A stretch of DNA of 64,000 nucleotides from Sacculina carcini (taxonomy: Eukaryota; Arthropoda; Thecostraca; Sacculinidae). Where the stretch lies: contig OU696586.1 in the NCBI GenBank assembly GCA_916048095.2, positions 888,168 through 952,167 of the forward strand. The letters are read 5' to 3'. The notes below the pieces were generated by a model. It did no database searches and was not told the origin of the DNA. It was given only the letters and a program-made list of their open reading frames with translations. Position numbers and translations under genes: made by a program. Below are positions 1-11,723 of this stretch, one piece after another. Positions within the stretch are counted from its first letter, which is position 1; each line of letters starts with the position of its first letter.

Positions 1-55
1 GGGCCCCAAGTGTTGCCTTCGGGGGGAAGGGGCATAATTCCTCGCAACGGCTCTG
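1..55. mobile_element. Right end of a hAT-type MITE, cut by window edge
   Basis: The first 55 bases match the right end of the complete element at 5080-5345 (G/C-rich tract, then a shared CATAATTCCTCGCAACGG run). The terminus reads ACGGCTCTG, whose reverse complement CAGAGCCGT equals the left terminus of the 5080 copy. The left part lies outside the window, so the target duplication cannot be checked. Confidence 0.5.
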
Positions 56-65
56 GTTGCACGGT

Positions 66-350
66 TCAACTCAGTGGTGCCAACAAATATATCTCTGATT
101 TCGCATTTGTTAAGCAGCTGCCGAGCAGTTGTTGAATTGGTCAGTGAATGATCACGATTATGATACTCGTACACGTTTTCAGCGTCGTCTGTCAGCCATA
201 CGTACCGAATCAGGCAGTCGACAGCTATCATATAGTGGGGTGCAACTTCACAACCTTATTCCTCACACTGCACAAATCAAAGACAATTACAGAAGAAAAA
301 TACACGCTGTAATTTTTCCTAACAACATTTGATTCGAACACTTTTTTCAG
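66..350 (+). pseudogene. LINE reverse transcriptase C-terminal remnant
   Basis: An open stretch (ATG at 129, stop at 330-332) encodes a peptide with the pattern H-DYDTRTR near its start, then a basic stretch, a Y-S-G-x-x-L-HNLIP segment and a basic end. This is the pattern of the C-terminal tail of non-LTR retrotransposon ORF2 proteins (H-x-Y-x-T-R ... Y-x-G-x-x-x-x-N-x-L-P). No reverse transcriptase catalytic motif is visible, so this is at best the 3' end of a 5'-truncated copy. AT-rich sequence of 3'-UTR type follows. The clade cannot be assigned. Confidence 0.4.
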
Positions 351-1286
351 CAACTGACTTTTCAACCGCTTGAATTTTTACCTCTTTCACCTTATTACAT
401 TTTTACATTGCTCATTTATTATTAAACATTTTACTACATAAGACATGTTTATTTTTTACTTATACATACCTCGACATTTTATTTCTTAATATTTTATGTT
501 CGCCTTCATTACTTACGCCATTCAACAATTCATCTTTTTATCCTCAAACTTGACAAACTACTTTACACTAGTTTTGAACGATATATATAATATTGCATTT
601 TTAAAGCAGTTGTTAGCTCGCGCTTTTAATAAGATACGATCTTGAGTGTCTTCTGTCGTGTGTGTGTGTGTGTGCGTGTGTGTCTTATGTATGTTTCATA
701 GTTATAGAAATCGATTGTGCCTTATGCTCGACATCTTAGTGAGTACATTAATAAAAGCCATGTTTCATCGGAAGAATGTTAAATACACTTGACTTGACTT
801 CACTTAATGAGCCAGTTTCTCATTTTCCGCATAACAGCGAGGAAAAATTCAATAAAGTCAGTTGTTTTAGCAAATTAAACGTCAGAGTCACCAGACACAA
901 AAATAAACAAATTCGATTTGATAAGATAATTGTTTTTCTCTCCCACTTTTAATTTCCCACTTGGCAACGTCTCCATTCCCGACCAGACAGGGGAATTTCC
1001 CACAACAGTACCACAGGTGAATGTCTTCAGTGCAGTGAGAAAATAGAGAAAATTGGTTGTCGATGTTTGAGTTCATTTGCCGGTAGCAGATTGAGAAACA
1101 AGAGATGTTCTGAGTTGACTTCATAGAATATTTACGACTGGTTTTTTGTGTGCTTGTATTTTCCCATACTGCACATTCGCTCGTCAGCTTCTAATCAACG
1201 CAGCAATACAATCGACACATATTCTATTATTATCCTATCAAAGTCACATAGCTCAGCAACCATCACCCACACACATGCACATTTAA
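351..1286. other. AT-rich intergenic sequence
   Basis: No gene is seen. The first half is AT-rich and may be the untranslated tail of the preceding LINE remnant. A short GT run lies at about 659-682 and a repeated ACTTG motif near 788-800, which could be a LINE tail. The small frames present have no recognisable product. Confidence 0.5.
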
Positions 1287-1350
1287 CATTACATTAAGAT
1301 ATTTATATAGCGCCCTACACCTAGAGGGTCTCTAAGGCGCTGCACACACA
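1287..1350 (+). repeat. CATTA-type dispersed repeat joined to a CA microsatellite
   Basis: ACATTACATTAAGATATTTATATAG followed by a short G/C inverted motif (GCGCC...AGGGTCTC...GGCGC) runs straight into (CA)n. It is a diverged relative of the two copies at 14139-14205 and 14240-14305, so a dispersed repeat that either carries or seeds CA tracts is likely. Confidence 0.55.
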
Positions 1351-1790
1351 CACACACACACACTCAAGCAAATTACATACACATTCACAATCACACACAC
1401 CAACACACACACATACACACAGACAGAAAGAAAACAGTGAAAAAACAAAAAAACAAACACAAAACACAAAACAATACACAGACAGGACATATAATGGGAC
1501 AACAAACATACACAAGAACAGGAAACAGATACGCGCGCACAAAGAGAAAAAATAGAGAGAGGGGGACAAGGACACTCACACACACGCACATAAACACAAT
1601 AGATAAGTACATAAACGCACAAAATAAACAATACATTCACGTTTACAGATAGCATATTAAAACTACACAGCAGATAACACATTTAGACAACACATCAGTC
1701 ATACAAGGACATAAGCTCACATACACACACACACACATACACACACAGACATACACATACACATACACACACACACGCATACATGCACAC
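1338..1790. repeat. CA-rich low-complexity region
   Basis: Imperfect (CA)n tracts at about 1341-1364, 1392-1420, 1572-1590 and 1722-1772 lie in A-rich sequence. Long frames on both strands here encode only Cys/Val or Thr/His repeats and are by-products of the dinucleotide repeat. Confidence 0.85.
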
Positions 1791-3540
1791 AGAGTGAAGA
1801 CAAGGAGATCAGTGACGTCACGACGACACCGACATCAGTTGATCGACGGCACCGACGTATTGCATTAGCGCGTGCTGGCCGTCTCAAAGTGACAGTGCTG
1901 GCCACCGGAAGTTGTCATTCATACGGCTGATGCTGGCCGGAAGTGTGCCTCTTCCGGTCACACTGTACGCCAATTGAATCATTCCTTCTGCCAAGTGTGT
2001 GTGTGTGTGTGTGTGTGTGGCGGGAGATGTTGACAAGATGCGAGCTTACTTGGAAATGAGAGAAAAGTTTGCCTGATAGCTCATCAGCCACAACAGCTGT
2101 GTGAAACCGTGTCAGACTGAGCAGAAAGTGAAATATTGATTAAATGACAACGAGACAATCAAGCGACGCATTCACAATTAAGTGAAAATGAAATAAGATA
2201 AGCGATCATTCTTCTGACATGGGGCACCACAGTGAACCACTGGTTTTGCCTGGACGACATTCCTGACAAAATAAAGTTTGTCGTATAACAACAAGTATAA
2301 AAGAATTAATTATATATTTTATAAATAATTATAATTATAAATTATATATATTCATGATAAATATACAAATAATTGGCGTATATATGTTGGAGTGCGAAAT
2401 GGTAACGCTTATGTGAACGTTTGGGGACGAAAGTGGCGAGGTGGATTTTGTGATTATTCATATATTTTTTGTATTTGTCCTCTAACTTGAGTTATTTTTT
2501 TATAGCTTTAGGTTAAGGCAACACGAGTAGCATGCATCTATGATGCTTGTGTAACAAAAGAGTTGCATTGTGTGATCCCTGCATCTGAGCCTAACCTGTG
2601 CTATATGCAGTAACCAACAACAACAACAACAACAACAGTGTTTATTCACAACAACGTGTTTATTCCTTTGGATTATTATGGACGTTCTTGACGGTTTGGC
2701 ATTATCGTGCGTTTGTATTATTATCTGGATTCAGACTGACAATATATCATGCGTTTTATTAACGGTTTCTCCAGCAGAATAACGGAATATCGGAGCTCAA
2801 ATAATGCTGATTCAAGTCGAAATTCAACCACAAATGACAAAGATTAACTATTTAAACTACAGTGAAATACGTAGAGGTGTCAAGGCATGTCTTGATCATG
2901 TCTATTGGAAGCGATTTTGAAAACGTTGCGGCATACAGTTAGATGTGATGCTGGCCGAAATAAGGATTATTCCCTACAGTTGATCGTCAAACTATTAGTG
3001 ATCTCACAGGTTAGCATGTAGGTATGAGTAAGGTAACGGTAGTGAGATTTTCTCGATCAGATCACTGGGAGATGGTCGTGTGAATGGAAAGCAGCCGGGT
3101 AGGGAGTTAATCCTTTGCGACGAGCAGTACCACGCTCTAACTAGCTCGCCATCGAGGCGTCGCAGATGAATCGGACACAGTGTTGGACGAGTAGGTGTTT
3201 GCCGTGCTCGATCACACTCTATTGGATCAGAGAGTGCGGTTGAGCCAACAAACGCCACAAGGCGTCGTCCAGCGGCCTCGCTGCCTCGCTGTGCCACTGC
3301 GGTTCTTCCACTCCATTTGGCTGTGTGCATACACTGCTATGATGGCATATACACACACATGCACACGCACAATACCAATACAAATACACGAGCGGGCGCA
3401 AGTACAGCTAAATACACACACACACACGCACAGTTACACTAAGGTGAAAGGCACCTCATAAAGAGAAAGAGAACGAGGGAATAAGGGAGGTGTGGATGTA
3501 GAGGGAGAGAGGGAGGGACGACGTGTGAGAGAAGTCGCAT
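1791..3540. other. Intergenic sequence, no gene recognised
   Basis: A perfect GT run lies at about 1997-2019, an AT-rich patch with short near-palindromes at about 2305-2360, and a (CAA)n run at about 2610-2637. No product was recognised in any frame. Confidence 0.5.
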
Positions 3541-4140
3541 GACGCACACGGCGGTCACAAATCGTGCAGCTATCATATGAAAGCCGGGCTCATTCGTCGC
3601 AGCCAACTCATTCTATCAGACCGACCGCCTCTGCAGCGGCGTCGCATGGCACGACGGCGAGATCGTGAGAGTGGGAGAGAGCTTGAGAGTGTTCCAGGCG
3701 CTGCTGCCGCGTGAGGTGGAGTGCAGCATAGAGTGGGCAGAGTGGAGTAGAGTGAGAGCGAGTGGTAGCGCCCCTGAGGTGGCAAGGTGTCGCCGCTACA
3801 AATTGTCTTTGTGAACCGCGTACCGTGTCTGTGTGTGTATGTATGTATGTGTGTATGTATGTGTGTGTGTGCTTTGTGGATCGTTATAATCCTCGCTTTG
3901 TAGGTGCTAACTGGCAGACATCTGGTCGCGCTTGTATACAGCATTAGTCGCGCCAATGAATGCACTCGCTATGAACCGCCCCTTAAAATGGATTTAGCGC
4001 GCGCCACCAGCGTCGCGTTTGTCGCCGCCGGCAATCGTGGCGCAGCAGCGATGAACGTGGCGCGGCCTCACCGCGCCGGATTATGCGTCAGTCATGGCAA
4101 CTGCGGCAATTACGGCGCAAAGCGGCATTTCCGGCAGTAA
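3541..4140. other. GC- and CpG-rich segment, possible promoter or first exon
   Basis: This 600-base stretch is much richer in G, C and CpG than its surroundings (GCGCGC and CGCCGCCGG motifs near 3996-4035). An open plus-strand frame at 3904-4140 follows a TTTGTAG acceptor-like site and contains no low-complexity repeat, but its translation resembles no family I know. It may be a promoter/first-exon region or a chance GC-rich patch. Confidence 0.25.
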
Positions 4141-5071
4141 ACACCAATGACCACCGGCCCACAGCGCGTGTGTCTGTCTGTCTGTGTGTGTGTTTTGTCA
4201 TGCAGGTGAGCAAGTGACGTATTCTACACCTGGTCTTAACTACACTCACACAACCGGCCAGACAGACGGCAGGCTGGCAGCTCACAATATCATGTCGTGC
4301 TCATAGCTTGTACAACACAAACACACCGTAAATAAATTGTCCCACACATGCAAACATTTTCCGTGTACACAATCAATCTCTCGTACGGCCTTTTTCTCTT
4401 GAACGAGCTTTGAATTCCGGCGTCCTAGGAAATGTTTACCACTGACGTCCTGGCTGGAGAACCTGAATTAAACTTTTCACTAATTCCATAATGAAAATAT
4501 GCAAATATTTGGCAGAGCCAAGGTAAATAATTTTGCCACATCAGCACAAATGGTGAAATATGCAACGAATGCGTGCGTTATCTTAGCTTGAAAATTCTTA
4601 CTAAAATTTGCTGCTTCTGTAATTGTTTATGTAAAACGCTTCTGTAATCCTATATTTGCTGTTTCTGAGCGTATCCAGTAACCCCACAAGCGGATATGAT
4701 AATAGCACACACGCGGAATGGTCCATAATAAATATGAAGTATACGAGACCACAATGCCAAAACAGCACACTATCATTATCACACAACCATCACGTCGTTT
4801 TACCAGCAAAAATATACAATGAACGTGCTTGCAATATAATCAAACAGAACATCATGCACAAGACTGCAAAACTACACTAGCACTGTCTAGCTTAATAATC
4901 ATATCAGTACATACTTGCAACACATTTGCACACTTTTTCCGCTGTCAAGGATTGTGGAAAATTCAATACTCCATATTTGTTGCTAATATGCTCAGTCTAT
5001 TAGCATTTTTCTACCACGTGTTTTCCGTGATTGTAATTTTCCCCACTTTCAGAGTCTCTTCTGACACACAA
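4141..5071. other. Intergenic sequence, no gene recognised
   Basis: Short frames only. The motif GAACCTGAATTAAACTT near 4460 recurs near 10449, suggesting a shared fragment of an unidentified dispersed repeat. Confidence 0.5.
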
Positions 5072-5079
5072 GTTCTGGC

Positions 5080-5345
5080 CAGAGCCGTATCAACCGCCCC
5101 CCGTACCCCCCGGTCGGGGAGCCCGAATGCTGAGGGGCCCCGTTGATTTACATATGATATTAAAATTAACCATATTTATTATGTATAGCCTTTATCTTTT
5201 TGCTCAGATGTTTTTACCTGAGCTTGTATTATGTGATTATGTCTAATAAATACATTCATTATTTGGTGATTTATTTATAATGGGGGCCCCAAGTGTTGCC
5301 TTCGGAGGGGAGGGAAGGGGGGCATAATTCCTCGCAACGGCTCAG
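5080..5345. mobile_element. Non-autonomous hAT-type element (MITE)
   Basis: A 266-bp element. The left terminus is CAGAGCCGT and the right terminus ACGGCTCAG, inverted repeats that differ at one base of nine. The flanking 8-mers are GTTCTGGC (5072-5079) and GCTCTGGC (5346-5353), matching at seven of eight positions, as expected for an aged hAT 8-bp target duplication. Subterminal regions are strongly G/C-rich and the core is AT-rich. There is no coding capacity. The partial copy at 1-55 belongs to the same family. Confidence 0.7.
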
Positions 5346-6048
5346 GCTCTGGCGTTAATCATACAATGTTTAAAGGGAAACAATTCCACTTGTGATTGAG
5401 ACCATAAAATATTCAAATCTGAAATTGATTGTTCAATGTTGTTTAAAATTTGTGCATATTGTAAAAAGCCTATATTGATTGAATGAGCAATAATTTAGGC
5501 TTTAAGAGCTGTTTATTAAGTAGAAATATGAAAGCATATAACATCTTCCTGGATGTGTAATACATTACAAATATGAATTATAATTCACACATTGAGGTTA
5601 AATTTGCAATAATTTGATTAGACTATTAATTATACAGAACACGCAGTTTCATTGTCAAATTTTAACAGCCAGGAATGTCTCTTCATGCGTTACTAGCTGA
5701 TTATGCGTTGTCATCAAAACGAAGCGCAATGCTAGGAATGTATGAAAGAGCGACTTTGAGCAGCTAATGACACCTTCCTTCCTTCCAACGGTGTTTGTCA
5801 GTTTTGGCCGTGCTAACACAACACCAGAGCAAGGGTTGATGCGTTCTTTAACACCGGCAAAGCTCTCACACTCAGTTACCTGGCCGGAATGTCGACCAGG
5901 CAATATCACACCTGAGAACCGCTGTAATCCTCTCACGACATTCTCGCGCTAACCCGGCCATCACACCTCCACTCGTCGGCACTTACGGCCAATTAAAGTT
6001 TCATATGAGACTTCAAATATCCCCATACCACCACCATTCCCGGAGCTG

Positions 6049-6055
<7 letters not shown>

Positions 6056-6096
<41 letters not shown>

Positions 6097-6220
6097 ATTG
6101 AGTGCCAACTTGTCTGTTCTTGTGCGAGGGCGAGTTTCTCACGTGTGAGTCTGTGTTTGCATGTACATAATGAAGCGGTTTGCTGCTGGAGACCGTTGAA
6201 CACGCAAATGACACCATGCC

Positions 6221-6259
<39 letters not shown>

Positions 6260-6260
6260 T
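6056..6260. repeat. Paired GT and CA microsatellites
   Basis: (GT)n at about 6056-6091 and (CA)n at about 6224-6256 lie 130 bases apart in opposite sense and could pair as an inverted repeat. The overlapping minus-strand frames are composed of the repeat and are not genes. Confidence 0.85.
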
Positions 6261-7023
6261 CTGTGGCGACGTACTGTCTGTTTGTCGCTTCGTCCAGACA
6301 CACAGGCAGACAGGCAAACAGGCAGGAATGTCGGTGAAGCTTGTCGCTGTTTCTGCTGAGGACTACTAGATACAGCCGGTGCCTCTGTGTCTGCGCCCAG
6401 TGACAATTCTACCACTGTCCGCCCGTTCGTCCGCCCTCACACACTAGTACATCACGGCATTACCTCGCTAAATATACACAAACACGCAGACTATCACGAC
6501 CCATCATGGGTGTGTGTGTGTGTGTGTGTCGATAGCATTTAGACAGCCAGGAGAGACAGTATATTGGTGGGTGGTCACCTCCACCATCTTCAACGCCGTC
6601 TCTACATTCAAGCACATACACACATACATGGGGCGGTACCTACAGGGGGATTGTCGTGAGGGATTAACACCAGGCGCAGGCTAGACTCCAGCTATATACA
6701 AATAGCGTATTGTCAACGTACTAGCGCACACGAGACCAATAGAAAATGGAAAACGCACACACACAAACACACACACACACACAAATGTGTAAACAGCATA
6801 TTGTGATCATTCGAGCCAGCTGGAAGAGAATGTTCTGACTGATTGAAGAAATTCAGGTGTTGAATTTGTGCTCTTAGCTATGCGAACTATCTTGGTTGTG
6901 TTTGAATACATCAGATCGGATGGTTGGCCTGAGGCGGAATCAACGCATTATGCTGTCACGCTCATTGCTTCATACTGCATATGACTGTATATGCAGCTGC
7001 ATACATGGTTGACTGCATACATG

Positions 7024-7273
7024 GTTATATGGTTGACGCTAAATGTGTAAGGATTCAAGAACATTAGATTGAGAACATTTGATTTACCGAATTTCTTCCA
7101 GTCCCTCGCCTCATGCAAAGGCAGCACCACAATGAAGTTGAAAACACAATAATGTTCAGTTTGAAATCCATGAAAAATATAGAAACGTTTTTGCTTTAAT
7201 AAATTCCAGCGTTATAAATTGGCTCAATTTAATGTTCTTGAATCTTTACACATTTAGCTTAGACCCATATAAC
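7024..7273. repeat. Long imperfect inverted repeat (MITE-like)
   Basis: GTTATATGG (7024-7032) and GCTAAATGTGTAA...CAAGAACATTA (7038-7066) on the left are matched in reverse complement by TAATGTTCTTGAA...ACACATTTAGC (7230-7258) and CCATATAAC (7265-7273). The main arms of about 29 bp differ at one position. The loop of about 165 bases has no coding sequence. This is the form of a small foldback or MITE; no target duplication could be fixed. Confidence 0.65.
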
Positions 7274-7440
7274 TGAGCCTTTTACCACAATCCAGGAGAA
7301 CAGTATGGTGCGGGCTGGCACAAACACACAGGGGCTCTCCCGCAGTCAATAAGAGCAGAGAAAACTGCACGACCGCCAGTGCTCATGAAAGCCGCCATGC
7401 CGTATTGAGCTATACCTTCAAGAAACGAACTCAACTGTTT

Positions 7441-7510
7441 CACCTCGCCAGGGATTCGAACTCTAGATTTCTCGTGCACAAAGCGTGTGTTTTAGCCACT
7501 AGTGCGATTA
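7441..7510 (-). repeat. tRNA-like SINE head
   Basis: Read on the minus strand, the segment contains a B-box-like AGTTCGAATCCC (complement of 7451-7463) and an A-box-like TAGTGGCTAAAA about 35 bases upstream. Stems are imperfect, so this is a SINE-type derivative rather than a working tRNA gene. Confidence 0.45.
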
Positions 7511-7796
7511 ATGTATATAAATGCAATTAATTGTATTGACACTCTATGCAGTGTATAGGCAACAGATCGTAAATATCAAGCTGGGCATGGAAAATAATGC
7601 ACAATGGTTAATAAATATACGCACACAGCCACACACTCTAGTATTCTTAATTACATGCGAACCCAGTGACGTGGGAGAAATGCAAACACTATTGCCACCC
7701 TGCGGTGACCCCATCAAGCGAAATTGCCCAAAAAGATGTACAAACAAAAGTAGAGAAAATAGTTATGTGTACAAATACATATATATGAAAATACAA

Positions 7797-7829
7797 GCAT
7801 ATGCACAAGCACACACGCACACAAGCAAA

Positions 7830-7866
<37 letters not shown>

Positions 7867-8394
7867 GCAAGTACACAAACACACACACAAACACACACAC
7901 ACACACATACACACACACAAGCTCACGCACACACACATACACAAACTCACGCACACACACAAACACACGCACATATACACACAAACACACTCACACAAGC
8001 ACATACACACACACACACACATACACACACACACACAAACATATACACACACACATACACACACACAAACTCACGCACACACACAAATACACACACATTC
8101 ACACAAACACACAAACACACAAGCACATACCCAAGCACACACACACACAAACACACACATACAAACATATACACACACACACACATACACAAAAAGACAC
8201 ACACAGGCACACACACACACACACACAAACATATACACACAAGCACATACACACAAAGACACACACACAAACACATACACACAAATACACAAACATATAC
8301 ACACAAACACACACACACACACACACAAACAAACACATACACACACACACACAAACATATACACACAAGCACACACACACACACACACACAATG
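7797..8394. repeat. 600-bp CA-rich minisatellite
   Basis: Almost pure (CA)n broken by AAGCACA, AAACA, ATATACA and CTCACGCA interruptions that recur every 20-60 bases, giving a higher-order pattern. Both strands are open over hundreds of bases as Thr/His or Cys/Val repeats (for example 7521-8465 plus), produced by the repeat rather than by a gene. Confidence 0.9.
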
Positions 8395-8639
8395 CACAGA
8401 TGACCATTGTAAGTGTAAGCACTGGGATAATTAGAATGCACACGCCATACATTTATGAACAATAACAAATACGACAACAATGCAACTCATGATCAATTGT
8501 ACACGAGCACTACGCAATTCAGTGATTCTAAACATTTATCAGTGTTATTTCAGCAGACAGTTCTAGCACACCTAGATACATGGCTGTATGAAAAGTGCGA
8601 AAATAAAAAGGACGTAATGATAAACATTTTTATTCAGTG

Positions 8640-8669
8640 CGTGCGAAGAGATGTATATGTCTTCGCACG
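8640..8669. repeat. Short perfect hairpin
   Basis: CGTGCGAAGA (8640-8649) and TCTTCGCACG (8660-8669) are perfect inverted repeats around a 10-base loop. Its role is unknown; it may be part of an unrecognised element. Confidence 0.5.
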
Positions 8670-8834
8670 TTGTTTAGGAATATTCATAAAAAATCCAGGA
8701 ATAAATATATAGCATTGGTAAACATATGTTTTCAATCCACCTGGGTTACCTCCTGTTGCAGTCGTTCGGTGATTGAATAAAAAAAATATATGTTTTCATT
8801 TATAGTTGTTCTAAGAACCAGTCTCACACCCCCA

Positions 8835-8848
8835 CTCAAGAACCCCTG
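8835..8848. mobile_element. Right terminus of a hAT-type element
   Basis: CTCAAGAACCCCTG is the reverse complement of a CAGGGGTTCTTGAG terminus, the common start of hAT elements, and resembles the left terminus at 13661. The matching left end was not found, so the element may be truncated or old. Confidence 0.35.
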
Positions 8849-9017
8849 ACGTAGTTCAACAGAAGCTTTTCTAACTAAATTTCAATATTTCCTGCTTGAC
8901 TCGTAAACATTAAACGTATTTTTCGGTGTATTATTGGAACTAAAAATCAAGATATTATCGAGTATTTAGCACAGCCAGCTAGCCTGTGCTGACACATTGC
9001 TTGATAGTTGCTGTCAC

Positions 9018-9065
<48 letters not shown>

Positions 9066-9255
9066 TGTTTGTGTGTGTGTGTCTGATGCACCCTAGCACG
9101 CGCTCAGTGTCAGAGCACTCGACATGCGATGAAATCCCGCCGAGAACAAGTAATGAGGCCAGATGACGAGGCTGATCTGGCAACTTTACGGTTTGTTGTT
9201 GCCCATCAGCGCTGTTAATGTTGCCACGCTACATTGAGCCAGTCTGTGTGTGTGT

Positions 9256-9304
<49 letters not shown>

Positions 9305-9308
9305 TGTG
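9018..9308. repeat. Two GT microsatellites
   Basis: (GT)n tracts lie at about 9021-9080 and 9245-9308, separated by 160 bases of unique sequence. Minus-strand frames through them carry Thr/His repeats and are not considered genes. Confidence 0.85.
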
Positions 9309-9394
9309 ATTAATACGGCGACGGGTTTTACAGCTGGGGCTCGCGCTGCCGTCGTGAAACCTGCCAGTTGATAGCCCATAAAAATTCAATCAGC

Positions 9395-9535
9395 TCTCGG
9401 GCGGTCGGTTGTGACAGAGCGCGCTGATTGGCTGACGTGACGGTCGTTCGACCAATCAGCGAGCTGGATGCAATTGAGCGAGCGAGTCAGTTTTCACGCA
9501 TCTTGTAGTGGGCGGGGCTAGAAAGTTGGCAGTGA
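9395..9535. promoter_or_regulatory. Candidate promoter with paired CCAAT boxes and CRE
   Basis: GCTGATTGG (9423-9431) and CCAATCAGC (9452-9460) are perfect inverted repeats, each holding an NF-Y-type CCAAT box. TGACGTGA, close to a CRE, lies between them (9433-9440), and a GGGCGGGGC box follows near 9510. The density of such motifs in a GC-rich patch suggests a promoter. No start site or attached gene can be shown; the nearest recognised gene begins over 5 kb away on the other strand. Confidence 0.4.
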
Positions 9536-9796
9536 CGCTCAAAATTCTGACAGCCGCTGACACGTTGAACGACAATGATTGTATGAAAAGAGAACAACAT
9601 TCAAACTTGAATGTTCTCATATGACTTCAGTTCTCAGAATATCAAAATACAGCTTAGATGTCACGCGGGGTTTAGCTCAATTTTCCTTGTCAGTCAAAAT
9701 TCCATTGAATCAACAGCTCAGAACAATACTAATGCTAAGCTAATACCGCCCACATTCATCTTATAAAATATATAATTACGCATTTGGGCACAATAG

Positions 9797-9877
9797 TGGA
9801 AAAGGCTCAATTCGCGTGTAATTTTGCCTCTCAAGGCCCCGGCTGTCACACTGCATGTCCTGCCACAACGGTCTTGG
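9797..9877 (+). repeat. Dispersed repeat fragment shared with 26.2-26.3 kb
   Basis: The stretch with CGCGTGTAATTTTGC followed by CCGGCTG-CACAC and CCTGCCACA resembles, in opposite orientation, 26245-26345. The two are too diverged for a recent copy. It may be the body of a SINE or LINE; no further identity is visible. Confidence 0.45.
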
Positions 9878-9955
9878 CAGTGGCGGCGCCAAGGAAGGGG
9901 GGGGGGGGAAGCTGGAGCCCCCCAAATATATGCCAAGCCCCCAAAAATCTTAATC
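9878..9955. mobile_element. Left end of a hAT-like element
   Basis: CAGTGGCGGCGCCAAGGAAG followed by a long G run and GGAGCCCCCCAAA is typical of hAT-type MITE ends with G/C-rich subterminal tracts. The right end could not be fixed, so the extent is uncertain. Confidence 0.35.
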
Positions 9956-10730
9956 ATGGACATTAAAATTTCTTACCACTGTATATGAAACTTTTGCCCC
10001 ACAACTTTTCCCTCCCTCAGCCTCACTGTATGGAGCCGTTGAACAATAGATATCGAAAAACAAATACAAGCTTTGTTTTTGCATTCAGTGTTTTAATATT
10101 GTACAGAACCAGGGGTTTAGCTTAGTGTCGAGGCTCGGGGGGATGACAATTTTCGAGGCTCGGGGGAAAGTCTAATTTTTCACATATTTATAATTTTTAC
10201 ATTTTTCGTGTATTGTTATTTCTGATATGCTGGTTTTGATGATAATATACCCAATAAACTGAACTCACCAGAATTATCGGGGGATATAATGACATATTCA
10301 TATCCCCAGTCAATCTGTCGGAGGTACGATCATTTATTGAAGGACAAATACATTTGTGATACATACAGATACAAATACACATGTTTGTGGCAATACGAAT
10401 TCGTTGAATTTTTGTTTCTAGTTACTTCCTGTCGTTTAATTTCATAAAGAACCTGAATTAAACTTGGCTCGTCAGCTAGTGGTTTTAGCACGCAACTGTA
10501 TTCGACAGGTGATTGTGCTGCCATCTATAATAACCACGTCACACAACAAACTCCCGTCCAGTAACATGTATTTAATATAGGCCAAATATACAATGGTGCG
10601 ATGACAGGATGAGATAAAAAGCAATATAGTATGTATGTTTATAAAATAAATGAAACAAATGTCAGAATAGCTAAGAGCATGACAGACAAAATTGAACAGG
10701 CGTATATACAAAAGAAAAACACGAAGCCAT

Positions 10731-10979
10731 TCAACAGGAAGAGGTAGACTCAAGAAGATGTGCATGCAGAGCAGAAGAGAAGGATCGAAGTGAAGGTGAT
10801 GACCGGATACGAGAAGGCAAGGAGTTATAGAGACGAGGAGCAAAGAAGTAGAAAGATTTCGCCGACCAAGGCGACTCCAAAACTGCTCGAGGACAGTGAA
10901 GAGAGTGAAGACGACGACCTGAGTGTTGAGGTTCAGATAGTGGAGAGCGGAGGTGACACTTGTTTTCAAAACAATGCAC
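10731..10979 (-). pseudogene. LINE reverse transcriptase C-terminal fragment
   Basis: Read on the minus strand, the frame contains the block SFYFFAPRLYNSLPSRIRSS followed by PSLRSFSSALHAHLL. This is the conserved end of ORF2 in CR1/Jockey-like non-LTR retrotransposons (aPRLWNSLP-x-x-x-R ... S-x-x-F-K-x-x-L-x-x-x-L). Only the last 80 or so residues are present, with no catalytic core, so it is a 5'-truncated copy. It lies tail-first upstream of the tectonic-like exon and on the same strand. Confidence 0.7.
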
Positions 10980-11309
10980 TCGTATTATTTTGAGTACTTT
11001 AAAAGCAAGTTAATAATTCAAATTTCTATTCAATATTCACTCGTACTGAATGAAGTTCCTTTTACAAAGCAAGACTTCTTGAAATATAAAGTTTGTTCCT
11101 CTAATTGGAAATTATTGAAATATCATATATTCTATCGCACTTTATCATATTTCTTCCAGGAATAGACACATTTACTTCTTTCTTCCATTTTAGCAGTAAA
11201 ACATTTGAAATAAGACATTCACTTCCTTTTTACACAGCGATCAACCCTAAATAGCGCCTGAGATGGTCCGATATAACCAACCAAGAACACAATACAAAGT
11301 CATCAATTG

Positions 11310-11315
11310 TTTATT
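11310..11315 (-). promoter_or_regulatory. Possible poly(A) signal for the tectonic-like gene
   Basis: TTTATT on the plus strand gives AATAAA on the minus strand about 410 bases downstream of the tectonic-like stop codon. The distance suits a 3'-UTR, but such hexamers are frequent in AT-rich DNA. Confidence 0.35.
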
Positions 11316-11564
11316 GTGAACTAGACCACGTGCAATATGACTAGAAAAGTTGCAGCGCAGCCAATACATGCCTGCTAGCATTAAAACCATGCTATAATGC
11401 AAGCCAGTGTAAAAATATGGACGGAATCGACACATTCACAGCAACTGTGCGGGTGTAAATGATGTTTGTACGTGAAACCGACGATGTAGCACAAAACACT
11501 AGAAAACCTCATGAAACCGATGACGACTAGAAAACGTGCAAAAATCACACTCACAAGCACAGTA

Positions 11565-11566
<2 letters not shown>

Positions 11567-11604
<38 letters not shown>
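11567..11604. repeat. CA microsatellite in the probable 3'-UTR
   Basis: A near-perfect (CA)n run lies about 120 bases beyond the tectonic-like stop codon on the minus strand. Confidence 0.85.
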
Positions 11605-11605
<1 letters not shown>

Positions 11606-11723
11606 GCTCAAACACTGACAAGACAACACAAGAATCACTGGACGAAACACAATGACGATTTGTGAGGACGGAGACGACAGAATTGTTACTCGTGAGAGAT
11701 GTGTGTCAGATGATCGCACACAG

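Noticed and set aside
7521-8480. Long open frames of 200-314 codons on both strands
   Set aside because: They are made of Thr/His or Cys/Val repeats forced by the CA dinucleotide tract; codon content follows the repeat in every frame.
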